64,000 bases of DNA, taken from assembly GCA_016342745.1 (NCBI GenBank), contig JAEINT010000001.1, forward strand, positions 310,001 to 374,000, read 5' to 3'. A program made the translations under genes and the position numbers. The notes beneath the pieces are model-generated. The model was given only the letters and a program-made list of their open reading frames with translations. It made no database searches and had not been told where the DNA came from. Below, in pieces: positions 27,276 to 36,938 of this stretch. Numbering within the stretch: the first letter of the stretch is position 1; each line of letters starts with the position of its first letter. Source of the DNA: Labilibaculum sp. GTDB taxonomy: Bacteria > Bacteroidota > Bacteroidia > Bacteroidales > Marinifilaceae.

Positions 27276-29243
27276 ATGAAACAAAGATTTTTGATTCTTT
27301 TAATGGGGATTGTTTTTAGCAGTCTCACACTTCCAGCGCAAATATTACAAACTGTAAATTGGGATTTTACTACAGAAAGAATTAGTGATACTGAAGTAAA
27401 TCTTGTATTTAAAGCACAAATCGACAAGGAATGGCATCTGTATTCTCAAAATTTTGAGGATGGTGGCCCTGTGCGTTTAAGTATCGACTTTGCAGAATCT
27501 GACAACTATCAATTGATAGGGGACGTTGAAGAAATTACCAAAGCCAAGTCGGAATTTGATGAAATATTTGAAATGGACATTCAATATTTTGTCTCAGAAG
27601 CCCTTCTAAAACAAAAGATTAGATTACTTACAGATAAAGCATTTACAATTGAAGGAGAAATGGAATATCAAACTTGTCGAGAAGGCGAGTGTGTGATGTT
27701 TACACCTGATTTTGAGTTTAAATTAAATGTGGGTAATAGTGCGAAGGCCGAGTTAAAGGAAGATGTCACGCCACTAAATAATAAACCTAAAGAAAGCAAA
27801 GGGCTTTGGACCATATTTATCGCTGCTTTTGTTGGTGGTTTACTGGCTATCGTTACGCCTTGTGTATTTCCAATGATTCCAATGACTGTGAGTTATTTTA
27901 TGCACAGTAGCGAAAATAAAGCTAAAGGTAGAATGCAAGCATTCTTTTACGGCTTTTCAATCATAGCAATATATACAGTAATTGGTACAATTTTGGCGGT
28001 TGTAATGGGTCCAGGCTTTGCCAATTTCCTATCTACACATTGGGTTCCCAATATATTTTTCTTTTTAATATTTGTATTTTTTGCATTTTCATTTTTTGGA
28101 ATGTTCGAAATAACGATGCCAAGTTGGATGGTTAATAAATCAGTTTCAAAAGAAGATAAAGGTGGCTTTATGGGCGCATTCTTTATGGCATTCACTTTAG
28201 TGTTGGTATCTTTTTCATGCACAGGTCCAATTGTTGGTTCTATCCTCGTCGCTTCAGCAGGAGGAGAAGTTTTAATGCCTATCATTGGCATGTTAGGATT
28301 CTCTTTAGCATTTGCATTGCCATTTACTTTATTTGCAATTTTCCCTGGTTGGCTTAATAAAATGCCAAAATCAGGAGGTTGGTTAAATTCAGTAAAAGTT
28401 GTCTTGGGATTTTTGGAATTGGCACTTGGATTAAAATTCTTAAGCATTGCAGATCAAACTTATCATTGGGGAATTCTTGATCGTGAAATCTATCTTGCAA
28501 TATGGATTGTGATCTTTACTTTGCTGGGATTTTACTTGTTGGGAAAGCTTATTTTTTCGCACGATAGCCCTGTGAAATATATTAGCGTACCTCGATTGAT
28601 GTTAGCCATTACCTCATTTGCTTTTGTAGTGTATATGATTCCAGGTATGTTTGGAGCACCATTAAAAGCTTTATCAGGATATATTCCACCACAAGCAACC
28701 CACGATTTCGATTTGAATAAAATCATAAGAAGTAATTCTTATGGTAATGGAACTTCCCAAGTGCAAGAGGCACATTCTGCAAAATATTCTGATTTTTTGC
28801 ATTTACCTCATGGGTTGAGTGGTTACTTTGATTATGAAGAAGGAATAGCGGCTGCGAAGAAATTAAATAAACCTGTATTTATTGATTTTACAGGTCACGG
28901 CTGTGTAAACTGCCGCGAAATGGAGGCGAATGTTTGGTCAGATCCTAGGGTGATGAAAATAATGAGAGAAGACTATGTTATTATCGCATTGTATGTCGAT
29001 GATAAGAAAACATTACCCGAATCAGATTGGATTGTTTCAACTTACGATGGTAAAAAGAAAAAGACATTGGGTAAGATAAATGCAGATTTTCAAATTACAA
29101 GATTTGGCATTAATGCTCAACCTTATTATGTTCTTCAGGATAAAAAAGAAAACCTTTTAGTTGAACCAAGAGCTTATGATTTAAATGCAGATGCATTTGT
29201 AGAATTTCTTGAAAAAGGGAAAAAAGAATTTTTGAATAGATAA
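27276..29243 (+). CDS. dsbD: Thiol:disulfide interchange protein DsbD
   Basis: A three-part redox carrier that passes electrons from cytoplasmic thioredoxin to the periplasm. The 655-residue product has a signal peptide, an N-terminal immunoglobulin-like domain (about 22-150, with CREGEC near 132-137), a membrane core of about eight helices (residues 175-460) with the paired-cysteine stretches VTPCVFPMIPMTVSYF and VSFSCTGPIVGS, and a C-terminal thioredoxin domain (about 510-655) with the CVNC motif in FTGHGCVNCREME. Length is normal. It stands alone, with a strong terminator after it. Confidence 0.94.
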   Translation: MKQRFLILLMGIVFSSLTLPAQILQTVNWDFTTERISDTEVNLVFKAQIDKEWHLYSQNFEDGGPVRLSIDFAESDNYQLIGDVEEITKAKSEFDEIFEMDIQYFVSEALLKQKIRLLTDKAFTIEGEMEYQTCREGECVMFTPDFEFKLNVGNSAKAELKEDVTPLNNKPKESKGLWTIFIAAFVGGLLAIVTPCVFPMIPMTVSYFMHSSENKAKGRMQAFFYGFSIIAIYTVIGTILAVVMGPGFANFLSTHWVPNIFFFLIFVFFAFSFFGMFEITMPSWMVNKSVSKEDKGGFMGAFFMAFTLVLVSFSCTGPIVGSILVASAGGEVLMPIIGMLGFSLAFALPFTLFAIFPGWLNKMPKSGGWLNSVKVVLGFLELALGLKFLSIADQTYHWGILDREIYLAIWIVIFTLLGFYLLGKLIFSHDSPVKYISVPRLMLAITSFAFVVYMIPGMFGAPLKALSGYIPPQATHDFDLNKIIRSNSYGNGTSQVQEAHSAKYSDFLHLPHGLSGYFDYEEGIAAAKKLNKPVFIDFTGHGCVNCREMEANVWSDPRVMKIMREDYVIIALYVDDKKTLPESDWIVSTYDGKKKKTLGKINADFQITRFGINAQPYYVLQDKKENLLVEPRAYDLNADAFVEFLEKGKKEFLNR

Positions 29244-29256
29244 AAAAACAAAAGAT

Positions 29257-29297
29257 TTTCAGCTCGCAATGATTATTCGTTGCGAGCTTTTTTTGTT
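29257..29297 (+). terminator. Terminator after dsbD
   Basis: AGCTCGCAA and TTGCGAGCT form a perfect 9-base-pair stem, followed by a T-run. Confidence 0.9.
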
Positions 29298-29380
29298 TTA
29301 AGGGTATTGTTGGACGTGATATTTATAACCATTATGGAAAAGAATGTGTATTTCGAATGAAAAGATTACCTATTTTTAAA

Positions 29381-29415
29381 GGTTTGCCTGTTTAAAATTT
29401 AGACAATGGCAAGCC
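29381..29415 (+). promoter_or_regulatory. Hairpin in the leader of the FAD oxidoreductase gene
   Basis: GGTTTGCC (29381-29388) pairs with GGCAAGCC (29408-29415), and TGTTTA with TAGACA inside it, giving 14 base pairs including two G-T pairs, a two-base bulge and a five-base loop. There is no T-run, and the coding start is 33 bases downstream. It may control translation or stability of the next gene. Confidence 0.4.
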
Positions 29416-29448
29416 GCATTAATCGGGTATGAAATTTAATTAAAAGAA

Positions 29449-30846
29449 ATGAAGAAATACGATGTGATTATTGTTGGTGCCGGACCTGCCGGTATTTTTT
29501 GTGCTTATGAATTAGTTAAGAACAGACAAGATTTAAAAATTTTAATTCTTGAGAAGGGAAGAGGAATTGCCAATCGCAAATGTCCTAAACATACCAATGG
29601 AGGAAGTTGTGTTCATTGCAAACCGTGCAGTATCACTACAGGATGGGCTGGAGCTGGAGCTTTTTCCGATGGGAAATTGTCTCTTTCGCATGAAGTTGGT
29701 GGAACTTTACCAGAATATTTAGGGGTAGAGGAAACCATTGAAATGATAAAATATACGGATCAAATTTATTTGGATTTTGGTGCAGATGGGGAAATTCATG
29801 GGGAAACATTGACTCCTGAAATGGAAGTTATTCGAAGAAAAGCAATTGAATCTAACCTTAAATTGGTGCACTGTCCAGTTCGTCACTTAGGAACAGAAAA
29901 GGCGCAGGAACTTTATCGAAAATTATATGATTTTGTTATTGATAGAGGAGTTGAAGTTAACTTTAATAGTGCGGTTCAAAATCTGATTTTGGAGGATGAC
30001 AAAATTCAGGGAGTAAAGAATGGCAAGGGAGAGTACTATGCTGATTTAGTAATGGTTTCGGTTGGTCGCGATGGAGCCGATTGGCTAATGAAGGAGTGTA
30101 GCAAAGAAAGCATTAATACCGAAGTTGGTGTTGTTGATATAGGTGTTCGTTTGGAATGCCGTAATGAGGTAATGCAAGATATTAATGATAACTTTTATGA
30201 GGCCAAATTGATCCATTACACCCAAACATTCGACGATAAGGTAAGAACCTTTTGTTCAAATCCAGGAGGTTTTGTTTCTTCAGAATATTACGATAACGAT
30301 TTGGCAGTAGTGAATGGACATAGCTTTAAGGATCTGAAAAGTGATAATACAAATTTTGCCCTGTTGGTTTCGCAGAAATTTACAGAACCTTTTAAAGCAC
30401 CTATTGAGTATGGTAAGCACATCGCACGCTTAGCCAATATGCTAACGAACAATCAAATTTTGGTACAACGGTTCGGTGATTTAATAAGAGGGCGTAGAAC
30501 GACTTCTAAAAGGTTGTATAGAAACAATATTATACCAACTTTAAAGGATGCTGTTCCTGGAGATTTAAGTTTGGTACTTCCGCATAGAATATTGAAAGAT
30601 ATTGAGGAGATGATATTGGCTTTAGATAAAGTAACACCTGGTTTAGCTTCAGATGAAACATTATTGTATGGCGTTGAGGTGAAGTTTTATAGCAACATCA
30701 CGAAAGTGGATAATAGTTTTCAGTCAACTTCTGTCGAAAATCTTTATTTGGGTGGTGATGGAGCTGGTATTACACGTGGCTTAATGCAGGCTTCGGTAAA
30801 TGGAGTTCTTATTGCACGTGAATTTTTGAAGAAAATGGAAGCTTAA
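29449..30846 (+). CDS. FAD-dependent oxidoreductase (COG2509 type)
   Basis: A 465-residue flavoprotein. The N-terminal dinucleotide-binding motif VIIVGAGPAGIFCAYEL spans about residues 5-21. It is followed by a cysteine cluster (CPKHTNGGSCVHCKPC, near 44-59) typical of the uncharacterised FAD-dependent dehydrogenase group, then TGWAGAGAFSDGKLSLSHEVGG and, near the end, the second FAD contact LYLGGDGAGITRGLMQA. Substrate is unknown; the four cysteines could be redox active or bind metal. It is monocistronic, behind a hairpin leader. Confidence 0.82.
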   Translation: MKKYDVIIVGAGPAGIFCAYELVKNRQDLKILILEKGRGIANRKCPKHTNGGSCVHCKPCSITTGWAGAGAFSDGKLSLSHEVGGTLPEYLGVEETIEMIKYTDQIYLDFGADGEIHGETLTPEMEVIRRKAIESNLKLVHCPVRHLGTEKAQELYRKLYDFVIDRGVEVNFNSAVQNLILEDDKIQGVKNGKGEYYADLVMVSVGRDGADWLMKECSKESINTEVGVVDIGVRLECRNEVMQDINDNFYEAKLIHYTQTFDDKVRTFCSNPGGFVSSEYYDNDLAVVNGHSFKDLKSDNTNFALLVSQKFTEPFKAPIEYGKHIARLANMLTNNQILVQRFGDLIRGRRTTSKRLYRNNIIPTLKDAVPGDLSLVLPHRILKDIEEMILALDKVTPGLASDETLLYGVEVKFYSNITKVDNSFQSTSVENLYLGGDGAGITRGLMQASVNGVLIAREFLKKMEA

Positions 30847-30852
30847 AATAGA

Positions 30853-30892
30853 ATAATGGTTGTTGGTAAAGTTTATCAGCAACCATTTATTA
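30853..30892. terminator. Convergent terminator, oxidoreductase and histidine kinase
   Basis: TGGTTGTTG and CAGCAACCA pair (one G-T) around an AT-rich loop, between two opposing genes. Confidence 0.65.
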
Positions 30893-30899
30893 TTAGACC

Positions 30900-31988
30900 T
30901 TAATCGGAAATAGAAGTTGGCAAATAGAAACTGAAAATACTACCTTGATTTGGAGTGCTTTCAACACGCACTTGACCATCTAATTTCTTCACAATGCGCT
31001 TTACGATTGAAAGTCCCAATCCATGTCCTTTTACAAAGCCATTGCCTAGTTTATGAGGGTCAACAAAAATTAGATTGCATTGATCCGAACTTAATCCAAG
31101 TCCATTGTCTTTAACCCAGAATTTATTATATCCATTTTCACCTTTAGAACTACCAATTTCAATTTTAGGCGGATTTCCACCGTATTTAATTGCATTACGG
31201 ATATAATTGTACCAAACTTCTTCAATCCATGGTCCATAGCCAACAGATGGTTCAAAATTAGTGGCAATTGAGATACTTGCTATATTGCTTTCTGTTAAAG
31301 ATATTCGATTTATTGCTTCGTCAATAATCGCTTTCATTGGAAGTTCAGTCTTTTTAATTTCCTCTTTTTTAAGGTTGGCAAAAAGAAGCATCTCACTAAT
31401 GATATTATTCATTTTATACCCACTGCCTTCAATCATTTCAAGGAATGACCTGCGTTTTTCATCGCTTAATTCATCATCGTTTAATAGAAGTTGGCTGAAA
31501 CCAATAATACTATTTAGTTGAGAATGCAATTCGTGAGCAATGGTATGGGCATAAGCATCCAATTCTAAGTTTCGTTTTTTTAATTCATTTTCGGCTTTTG
31601 TTCTTGCCGAAATATCAGTAATAAATGCAACACCAATAACTTCATTGTTGGTATTAATAAAGCTCAAGCTGATTTCAAGAGGAAATACTGATCCATCTTT
31701 TTTTAATCCTGAAAGGGTAGAATTGGCGTGTCCCATTGGACGAGCTTTTGGAGACGAAAAATAATTTGTAAGATGGGATTTGTGTTTGTTTTTGAATCGA
31801 TTAGGAATTAAAGATTCTACTGAAAGGCCAATTAATTCTTTATCGGTGTAGCCAAATAGTTCATTAGATCTTTTGTTTACCTGTATAATAGTACCTTGTT
31901 TTGTAATGAAGATAACTCCTTCGGACATCGACTCAATTAATGAGTAAACAGAAATATTGTTTTTGAAAATATCGTTAAATTCCATCAT
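30900..31988 (-). CDS. PAS-domain sensor histidine kinase, cytoplasmic
   Basis: The 362-residue product has no membrane segment. A PAS domain fills about residues 14-132 (SEGVIFITKQGTIIQVN to FPLEISLSFINTNNEVIGVAFITDISAR), followed by a HisKA-like helix pair with the phosphorylated histidine in YAHTIAHELHSQLNSIIGFSQLL, and an HATPase_c domain with the N box (YIRNAIKYGG), G1 (VKDNGLGLSSDQ) and G2 (GHGLGLSIVKRIV). No response regulator is adjacent, so its partner is unknown. The second ATG of the initial MM may be the true start. Confidence 0.87.
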   Translation of the reverse strand: MMEFNDIFKNNISVYSLIESMSEGVIFITKQGTIIQVNKRSNELFGYTDKELIGLSVESLIPNRFKNKHKSHLTNYFSSPKARPMGHANSTLSGLKKDGSVFPLEISLSFINTNNEVIGVAFITDISARTKAENELKKRNLELDAYAHTIAHELHSQLNSIIGFSQLLLNDDELSDEKRRSFLEMIEGSGYKMNNIISEMLLFANLKKEEIKKTELPMKAIIDEAINRISLTESNIASISIATNFEPSVGYGPWIEEVWYNYIRNAIKYGGNPPKIEIGSSKGENGYNKFWVKDNGLGLSSDQCNLIFVDPHKLGNGFVKGHGLGLSIVKRIVKKLDGQVRVESTPNQGSIFSFYLPTSISD

Positions 31989-32126
31989 CCGCGCTCGTTT
32001 AAAGTGACTTTTTATAGCTTTTTATCTTTAGCCATAAAAAGAAACGATTAATTCTAAGATGATAAAATTATTAAAATATTACAGACTTGCAAGTCTTTTA
32101 TTAGATTTATTAGGGACTTTGTAATG

Positions 32127-33140
32127 CTATTTATCCGTAGATTTTCTTATTATCAATTTACTTGATAGACTTATTGTTTTAGGCTCTAATATATTTTTTT
32201 CGTGAATTCGATGAAAAAGTCTTTCGGTTGCTATTTTTCCAATTTCCAAACCCATAGGATCAATCGTTGTAAGTGGTGGATTATACATTTGACTGAATGT
32301 ATTTTCACAAAATCCAATTACAGCAAGATCGGTAGGCACTTTAATTTGTTTAGAATAAACCACCTTCATGATGCCAGACATGGTAAGATCACTAATTGCT
32401 AAAATAGCATCTGGTTTTTCATTTAATTCAAAAAGTTTATTCGTTTCTCTTTCTGTTTCACTAGTTGATTGTCCAGAGATAACGTATTGCTCATTAAAAG
32501 GAATATTATATTTTTCTAAGGCCTTTTTATATCCTTCTAAACGATTACTGCTGATTAATAAATTTGGGTTGCCTAAGCAAATTGCAATTTTTTTACGTCC
32601 AATATTTATTAAATGTTCAACCGCTTTAAATGCACCTAAAACATCATCAACGAGCACCATATCTGCGGGTATATTTTTAGGAATTCTATCGAAAAAAACA
32701 ATTGGCGTATTTGCTTCAATAAGATTAAAAAAATGGCTGAGATTTTTAGTTTTTCTGGAAACGGAAGCTAGAATCCCTTCTACATTATTACTCATTAAAA
32801 TATCTAAGTTGTTTTTTTCTCTTTCGTAAGATTCATTGGATTGAAGAATCATTAAATTATAACCTCTTTTATTTACCTCATGTTCAATTCCTTCTATAAT
32901 AGAAGGAAAAAAGAATGGCGAAATGTGTGGTACAATTAAACCAATTACATTGCTTTTTTTATGTCGGAATGACATTGCAACTGCATTTGGTTTGTAATTC
33001 AGTTGTTTAGCAAGTAAGTTAACAGCTTCTTTTGTGCTTTTACTGATATCTGGATGATCTTTAAGAGCTCTGCTAACCGTTGATTTAGAAACCCCTAGAA
33101 GTTTTGCTATGTCAATTATTGTAATTGGTTTATTTGTCAT
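32127..33140 (-). CDS. LacI-family transcriptional regulator
   Basis: The 337-residue protein has a typical LacI helix-turn-helix (ITIIDIAKLLGVSKSTVSRALKDHPDIS, about residues 7-34), a hinge with YKPNAVAMSFRHKKSNVIGL, and a periplasmic-binding-protein-like effector domain to the end. It is divergent from the TonB receptor, kinase, phosphorylase and MFS genes, with two abutting palindromes in between that look like its operators. It most likely represses the sugar locus and its own gene until a sugar or sugar phosphate binds. The effector is unknown. Confidence 0.93.
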   Translation of the reverse strand: MTNKPITIIDIAKLLGVSKSTVSRALKDHPDISKSTKEAVNLLAKQLNYKPNAVAMSFRHKKSNVIGLIVPHISPFFFPSIIEGIEHEVNKRGYNLMILQSNESYEREKNNLDILMSNNVEGILASVSRKTKNLSHFFNLIEANTPIVFFDRIPKNIPADMVLVDDVLGAFKAVEHLINIGRKKIAICLGNPNLLISSNRLEGYKKALEKYNIPFNEQYVISGQSTSETERETNKLFELNEKPDAILAISDLTMSGIMKVVYSKQIKVPTDLAVIGFCENTFSQMYNPPLTTIDPMGLEIGKIATERLFHRIHEKNILEPKTISLSSKLIIRKSTDK

Positions 33141-33192
33141 GAAATTCAGAATCTAAATGTCTTCATTTAATCAATAAAAAAACTTATTAACA

Positions 33193-33216
33193 ACAACCGG
33201 TTGTGCAACCGGTTGC
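33193..33216. promoter_or_regulatory. Two abutting LacI-type palindromic operators
   Basis: ACAACCGGTTGT at 33193-33204 and GCAACCGGTTGC at 33205-33216 are both perfect 12-base palindromes with the central CG typical of LacI-family sites, placed end to end. A second dyad, CCGGTTG-TG-CAACCGG, is centred on their junction. The site is 53 bases upstream of the lacI-type start and well upstream of the receptor start, so it could control both directions. Confidence 0.75.
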
Positions 33217-33427
33217 GGAGGCAAGGTGTTGAAATAGAGCCTTTTTGTGAGGTGTGATTCATTAAAAAACTATAGTTTTACACTATTATCCTTAGCTAAG
33301 ATAACGATTGCAAAAAATAAAACGAATCAACTAACTACTATTTTTTGAAATACACGCAGGTGTTAAAATGAATATTAAATTTATTACAACACAAATGTTT
33401 CGAACAATAGATGAAAAAATAAAATTT

Positions 33428-36088
33428 ATGAAACGAAAGATTCTTTTGACCTTTGCTAATCTAATCCTATTAGTTGGATTGGTTAATGCACAAACAGGAA
33501 TTTTAAAAGGAAAGGTTAACGATAAGCTTTATGAGGAACCCTTAATTGGAGCATCAGTAGTTATAAAAGGAACAACAAATGGGACTATTTCAAATATTGA
33601 TGGAACTTATCAGTTGGAAAATATCGAAGCAGGTACCTATACTATTGTTGCCTCTTTTATTGGATATTCAAAAGTAGAAACTGAGGCTACTATTGTTGCA
33701 GGTGAGGAAACAATGCTTGATTTTGATTTATCTGCCGATTTAATTGGCTTGGATCAGGTTACAGTAACTGGTGTTGTGAATCAAAAATCAAATATTGAAT
33801 CGAGTGTTGCACTAACAACTTTAAAACCAAAATTTGTTGAAGTGTTTGGAGCTGCAACTACTGCAGAATTATTTAAAGCAATTCCTGGAATTCGATCTGA
33901 ATCTTCAGGAGGTGAAGGAAATGCGAATATTGCTGTTCGTGGTATACCAATTGCTTCTGGAGGATCAAAATTTCTACAAATACACGAAGATGGTTTGCCA
34001 GTAATGCAGTTTGGAGATATCTCTTTTGGTAATGCAGATATTTTTGTGAGATCAGATAGAACAATCGGTCGTATCGAAGCTATTAAGGGAGGAAGTGCGT
34101 CAACGTTTGCAAGTAATTCTCCTGCAGGTATCATCAACTTTATAAGTAAGAATGGTGCCGTTGAAGGTGGAAGCATTGGAATGACTATGGGGCTTGATTA
34201 CAAATCAACTAGAACAGATTTTGAATATGGTGCTCCAATAGGAAATGGATTTCGCTTTCATGTTGGTGGATTTTTTCGTCAAGGAGAAGGACCGAGAAAT
34301 CCTGGCTTTACAGGGAATAGTGGAGGTCAGATAAAAGCAAATATCACCAAAGAATTTGAAAAAGGATATGTGCGATTGTATTTTAAAGTATTGGATGATA
34401 AATCAATATCATATCTGCCGATGCCTGTGAAAGTAACAGGAACCAAATCAGATCCTAATTTCAAGTCCATTCCAGGTTATGATTTAACCAATAGTTCTCT
34501 TCAAAGTCCAAATTTCATGCATGTGTTAAGTGTAGATGCTAATGGAAACAGCAGAACAAGTAACATTGGTGATGGAATGCATCCTGTTTCTAAAGTTGTG
34601 GGAGGTGAATTCTCCTTCGATATTGGTGATGGATGGCAACTTAAAGAAAAATTCCGTTATGCAAACAATCACGGATCATTTGTTTCCCCATTTCCAGCGC
34701 AGGTTGGAAACGCAAATGATATAGCTGAAAGTATTGCAGGAGCTGGATATAGTTTAAGTTATGCAAATGGTGAGAATGCAGGTGTAGCCTTAAGTGGATC
34801 ACAAATTGGTAATTTAAATAACAACGGATTACTGATGAGAACGATTCTTTTCGATGTTGAGATGAACGATCTTGGTAATTTCACAAATGATTTTTATTTA
34901 TCGAAATCATTTGATAAAGTTGATTTTACTGCTGGTTATTACAAAGCACAGCAAAAAATTGGAATGACTTGGTTGTGGCAAACTTTCCTTACTGATATTA
35001 GCTCTGACGGACCAAGATTAATGAATATCGCAAGTGCTGACAATTCTTACAATAGCAGTAATGGCTTAATAGCACACGGTGTTCCATTCTGGGGAAATTG
35101 TTGTACTCGTGGTTACGATATGACTTATGATATTGATGCTGTTTATGCAAATGTAGGTGTTGAAGTTACTGATCAATTAAATATTGAAGGTAGTATTCGT
35201 TACGATATGGGTGATGTAACAGGCCATTATTTGTCAAATTATCAAGCGCCAGTTGATGTTGATAATAACGGAAGCATTAGTCCAGTTGAAGAAAGTGTAA
35301 CCGTTTTAGACAATGCGAATCCAATGCCGGTTGATTACGATTACAACTACGTTTCTTACTCTTTGGGAGCCAATTATAAAATAAATGATGATCAGGCTGT
35401 TTATACCCGTTACAGTAAAGGTGGAAGAGCAAATGCAGATCGTTTGTTATACTCTCCGTTTATTACTCCTGAAGGAGGAACTGTTGACGGACTGGATGCT
35501 GACGAAATCAAACAATTCGAATTGGGATACAAATACAAGTCTCCATCTTTGGCTTTAATCATTACAGGATTTTATACTGATATTTCTGAACAGAATGAAG
35601 AGTTTGGGAAAATCATCAACAAAGAATTCTCTACTTATGGTGTAGAATTCGAAGGGGTCTACAAAAAGTCAAATTTCAATGTGTCTTTTGGGGCAACATA
35701 CACAAAGGCTGAAATTGATAAGAGTTTAAATTCTGATGAAAAAGGAAATACGCCACGAAGAGTACCTGATTTATTGTACAATATTACACCTTCTTACGAT
35801 TTTAACAAAGGCAAAACATCTATCGGGTTTAGTTTAGTAGGAACAACAGAAGTATATGCTCAGGATGATAATGGTATTGTAATACCAGGATATGCTTATG
35901 TGAATGCTTATGCTAGTCAAAATATTACCAAAGGATTAGCGGTTCGTGCAAATGTGAATAATTTATTTAACACGCTCGGATTTACAGAAATGGAAGGAGA
36001 TGCTTTTGTTGAAAATACTACAAATTACATGAGAGCAAGACCAATTACAGGTAGAGCTTCTACAATTAGTATTACATATACATTTTAG
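33428..36088 (+). CDS. TonB-dependent outer-membrane receptor, sugar locus
   Basis: I start it at 33428 (MKRKILLTFANLILLVGLVN, a signal peptide ending NAQ), giving 886 residues; the frame extends 20 codons upstream. After the signal comes a carboxypeptidase-regulatory-like domain (about 25-105, GKVNDKLYEEPLIGASVVIKG), a plug domain (about 115-235) and a TonB beta-barrel ending in a C-terminal aromatic residue (ISITYTF). No SusD lipoprotein follows, so this is not a SusCD pair; it resembles single receptors such as SuxA of Xanthomonas. It should import an oligosaccharide or disaccharide for the enzymes downstream. Confidence 0.88.
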   Translation: MKRKILLTFANLILLVGLVNAQTGILKGKVNDKLYEEPLIGASVVIKGTTNGTISNIDGTYQLENIEAGTYTIVASFIGYSKVETEATIVAGEETMLDFDLSADLIGLDQVTVTGVVNQKSNIESSVALTTLKPKFVEVFGAATTAELFKAIPGIRSESSGGEGNANIAVRGIPIASGGSKFLQIHEDGLPVMQFGDISFGNADIFVRSDRTIGRIEAIKGGSASTFASNSPAGIINFISKNGAVEGGSIGMTMGLDYKSTRTDFEYGAPIGNGFRFHVGGFFRQGEGPRNPGFTGNSGGQIKANITKEFEKGYVRLYFKVLDDKSISYLPMPVKVTGTKSDPNFKSIPGYDLTNSSLQSPNFMHVLSVDANGNSRTSNIGDGMHPVSKVVGGEFSFDIGDGWQLKEKFRYANNHGSFVSPFPAQVGNANDIAESIAGAGYSLSYANGENAGVALSGSQIGNLNNNGLLMRTILFDVEMNDLGNFTNDFYLSKSFDKVDFTAGYYKAQQKIGMTWLWQTFLTDISSDGPRLMNIASADNSYNSSNGLIAHGVPFWGNCCTRGYDMTYDIDAVYANVGVEVTDQLNIEGSIRYDMGDVTGHYLSNYQAPVDVDNNGSISPVEESVTVLDNANPMPVDYDYNYVSYSLGANYKINDDQAVYTRYSKGGRANADRLLYSPFITPEGGTVDGLDADEIKQFELGYKYKSPSLALIITGFYTDISEQNEEFGKIINKEFSTYGVEFEGVYKKSNFNVSFGATYTKAEIDKSLNSDEKGNTPRRVPDLLYNITPSYDFNKGKTSIGFSLVGTTEVYAQDDNGIVIPGYAYVNAYASQNITKGLAVRANVNNLFNTLGFTEMEGDAFVENTTNYMRARPITGRASTISITYTF

Positions 36089-36154
36089 TGATTAGATTAG
36101 GTTAGAAAAAAGGTGAACGGGGGAGGTGAGAATCTCCTCCGAAACACCCAAGGT

Positions 36155-36844
36155 ATGCCTAAAGAATATCAAAGAATACTTAAAAATAGAGTTATGAAGG
36201 GTGATGTTATTGTATTGGAAGAACACCATATAAGGGTTGCTGGAATTATAGCTCCTTGTTTGGTAGAGGAAATTAAAAGCAAGGGAAAAAGATATACAAT
36301 TACTGTATCTGGCGAATCGGGAAGTGGAAAATCAGAAACAGGAAAAGCCATTGCCGATGAGTTGGAGAAGGAGGGAATAAAATCAGTATTACTAGGGCAG
36401 GATGATTATTTTGTTCTTCCTCCAAAATCCAATGATGCAAAAAGAAGAGAAGATTCGGAATGGTTAGGGCCTCATGTTGAGGTTAAAATGGATTTAATGG
36501 ATCAAAATTTACAGGATGCTATTGATGGTAAAAATCAGATTGTAAAACCTTTGATTGATTATCACCAAAATAGTGTTGAAAATGAAATCATTAATCTGGA
36601 AGGAATTCAGGTGGTGATTGCTGAAGGAACTTATACTGCTTTGTTGAAAAATGTAGATACAAAAGTTTTTATTGCTCGCAACAGAATTGATACACTAGAG
36701 CACAGACAGAAGAGAAACAGAGGAACAGAGGTTGGCGATCCCTTTATAGAACAGGTGTTGGTTACCGAGCATAAAATAATCGCTGGTCATAAGCAATTGG
36801 CAGATTTTGTAATCACAAAAGATTATGAAATTGAAGTGAAATAA
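36155..36844 (+). CDS. P-loop kinase of the uridine kinase/PRK superfamily, sugar locus
   Basis: A 229-residue kinase from the ATG at 36155; a GTG at 36113 would add 14 residues overlapping a GC-rich hairpin. Walker A is VSGESGSGKSE (K59, S60), the substrate-side acid is D83/D84 (LLGQDDYFV, like the uridine kinase QDSYY), and VVIAEGTYTALL carries E157. The remaining sequence (WLGPHVEVKMDLM, HRQKRNRGTEVGDPF) differs from the true uridine kinase in this window (51812-52429), so uridine is not the expected substrate. It lies between the receptor and phosphorylase genes, suggesting sugar or glycerate phosphorylation. Confidence 0.78.
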   Translation: MPKEYQRILKNRVMKGDVIVLEEHHIRVAGIIAPCLVEEIKSKGKRYTITVSGESGSGKSETGKAIADELEKEGIKSVLLGQDDYFVLPPKSNDAKRREDSEWLGPHVEVKMDLMDQNLQDAIDGKNQIVKPLIDYHQNSVENEIINLEGIQVVIAEGTYTALLKNVDTKVFIARNRIDTLEHRQKRNRGTEVGDPFIEQVLVTEHKIIAGHKQLADFVITKDYEIEVK

Positions 36845-36938
36845 TTAAATGTTGTGCCTTACTGTAAATAGCTATGGCACTATGATTTTAGGTTTAATTA
36901 TTAATATATCTTGATTAGAGAAGTAGGAGATGTAAGAC

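Noticed and set aside
33428-36088. SusC/SusD polysaccharide utilisation locus
   Set aside because: No SusD-like lipoprotein or extracellular glycoside hydrolase follows; the single receptor with MFS fits disaccharide uptake better.
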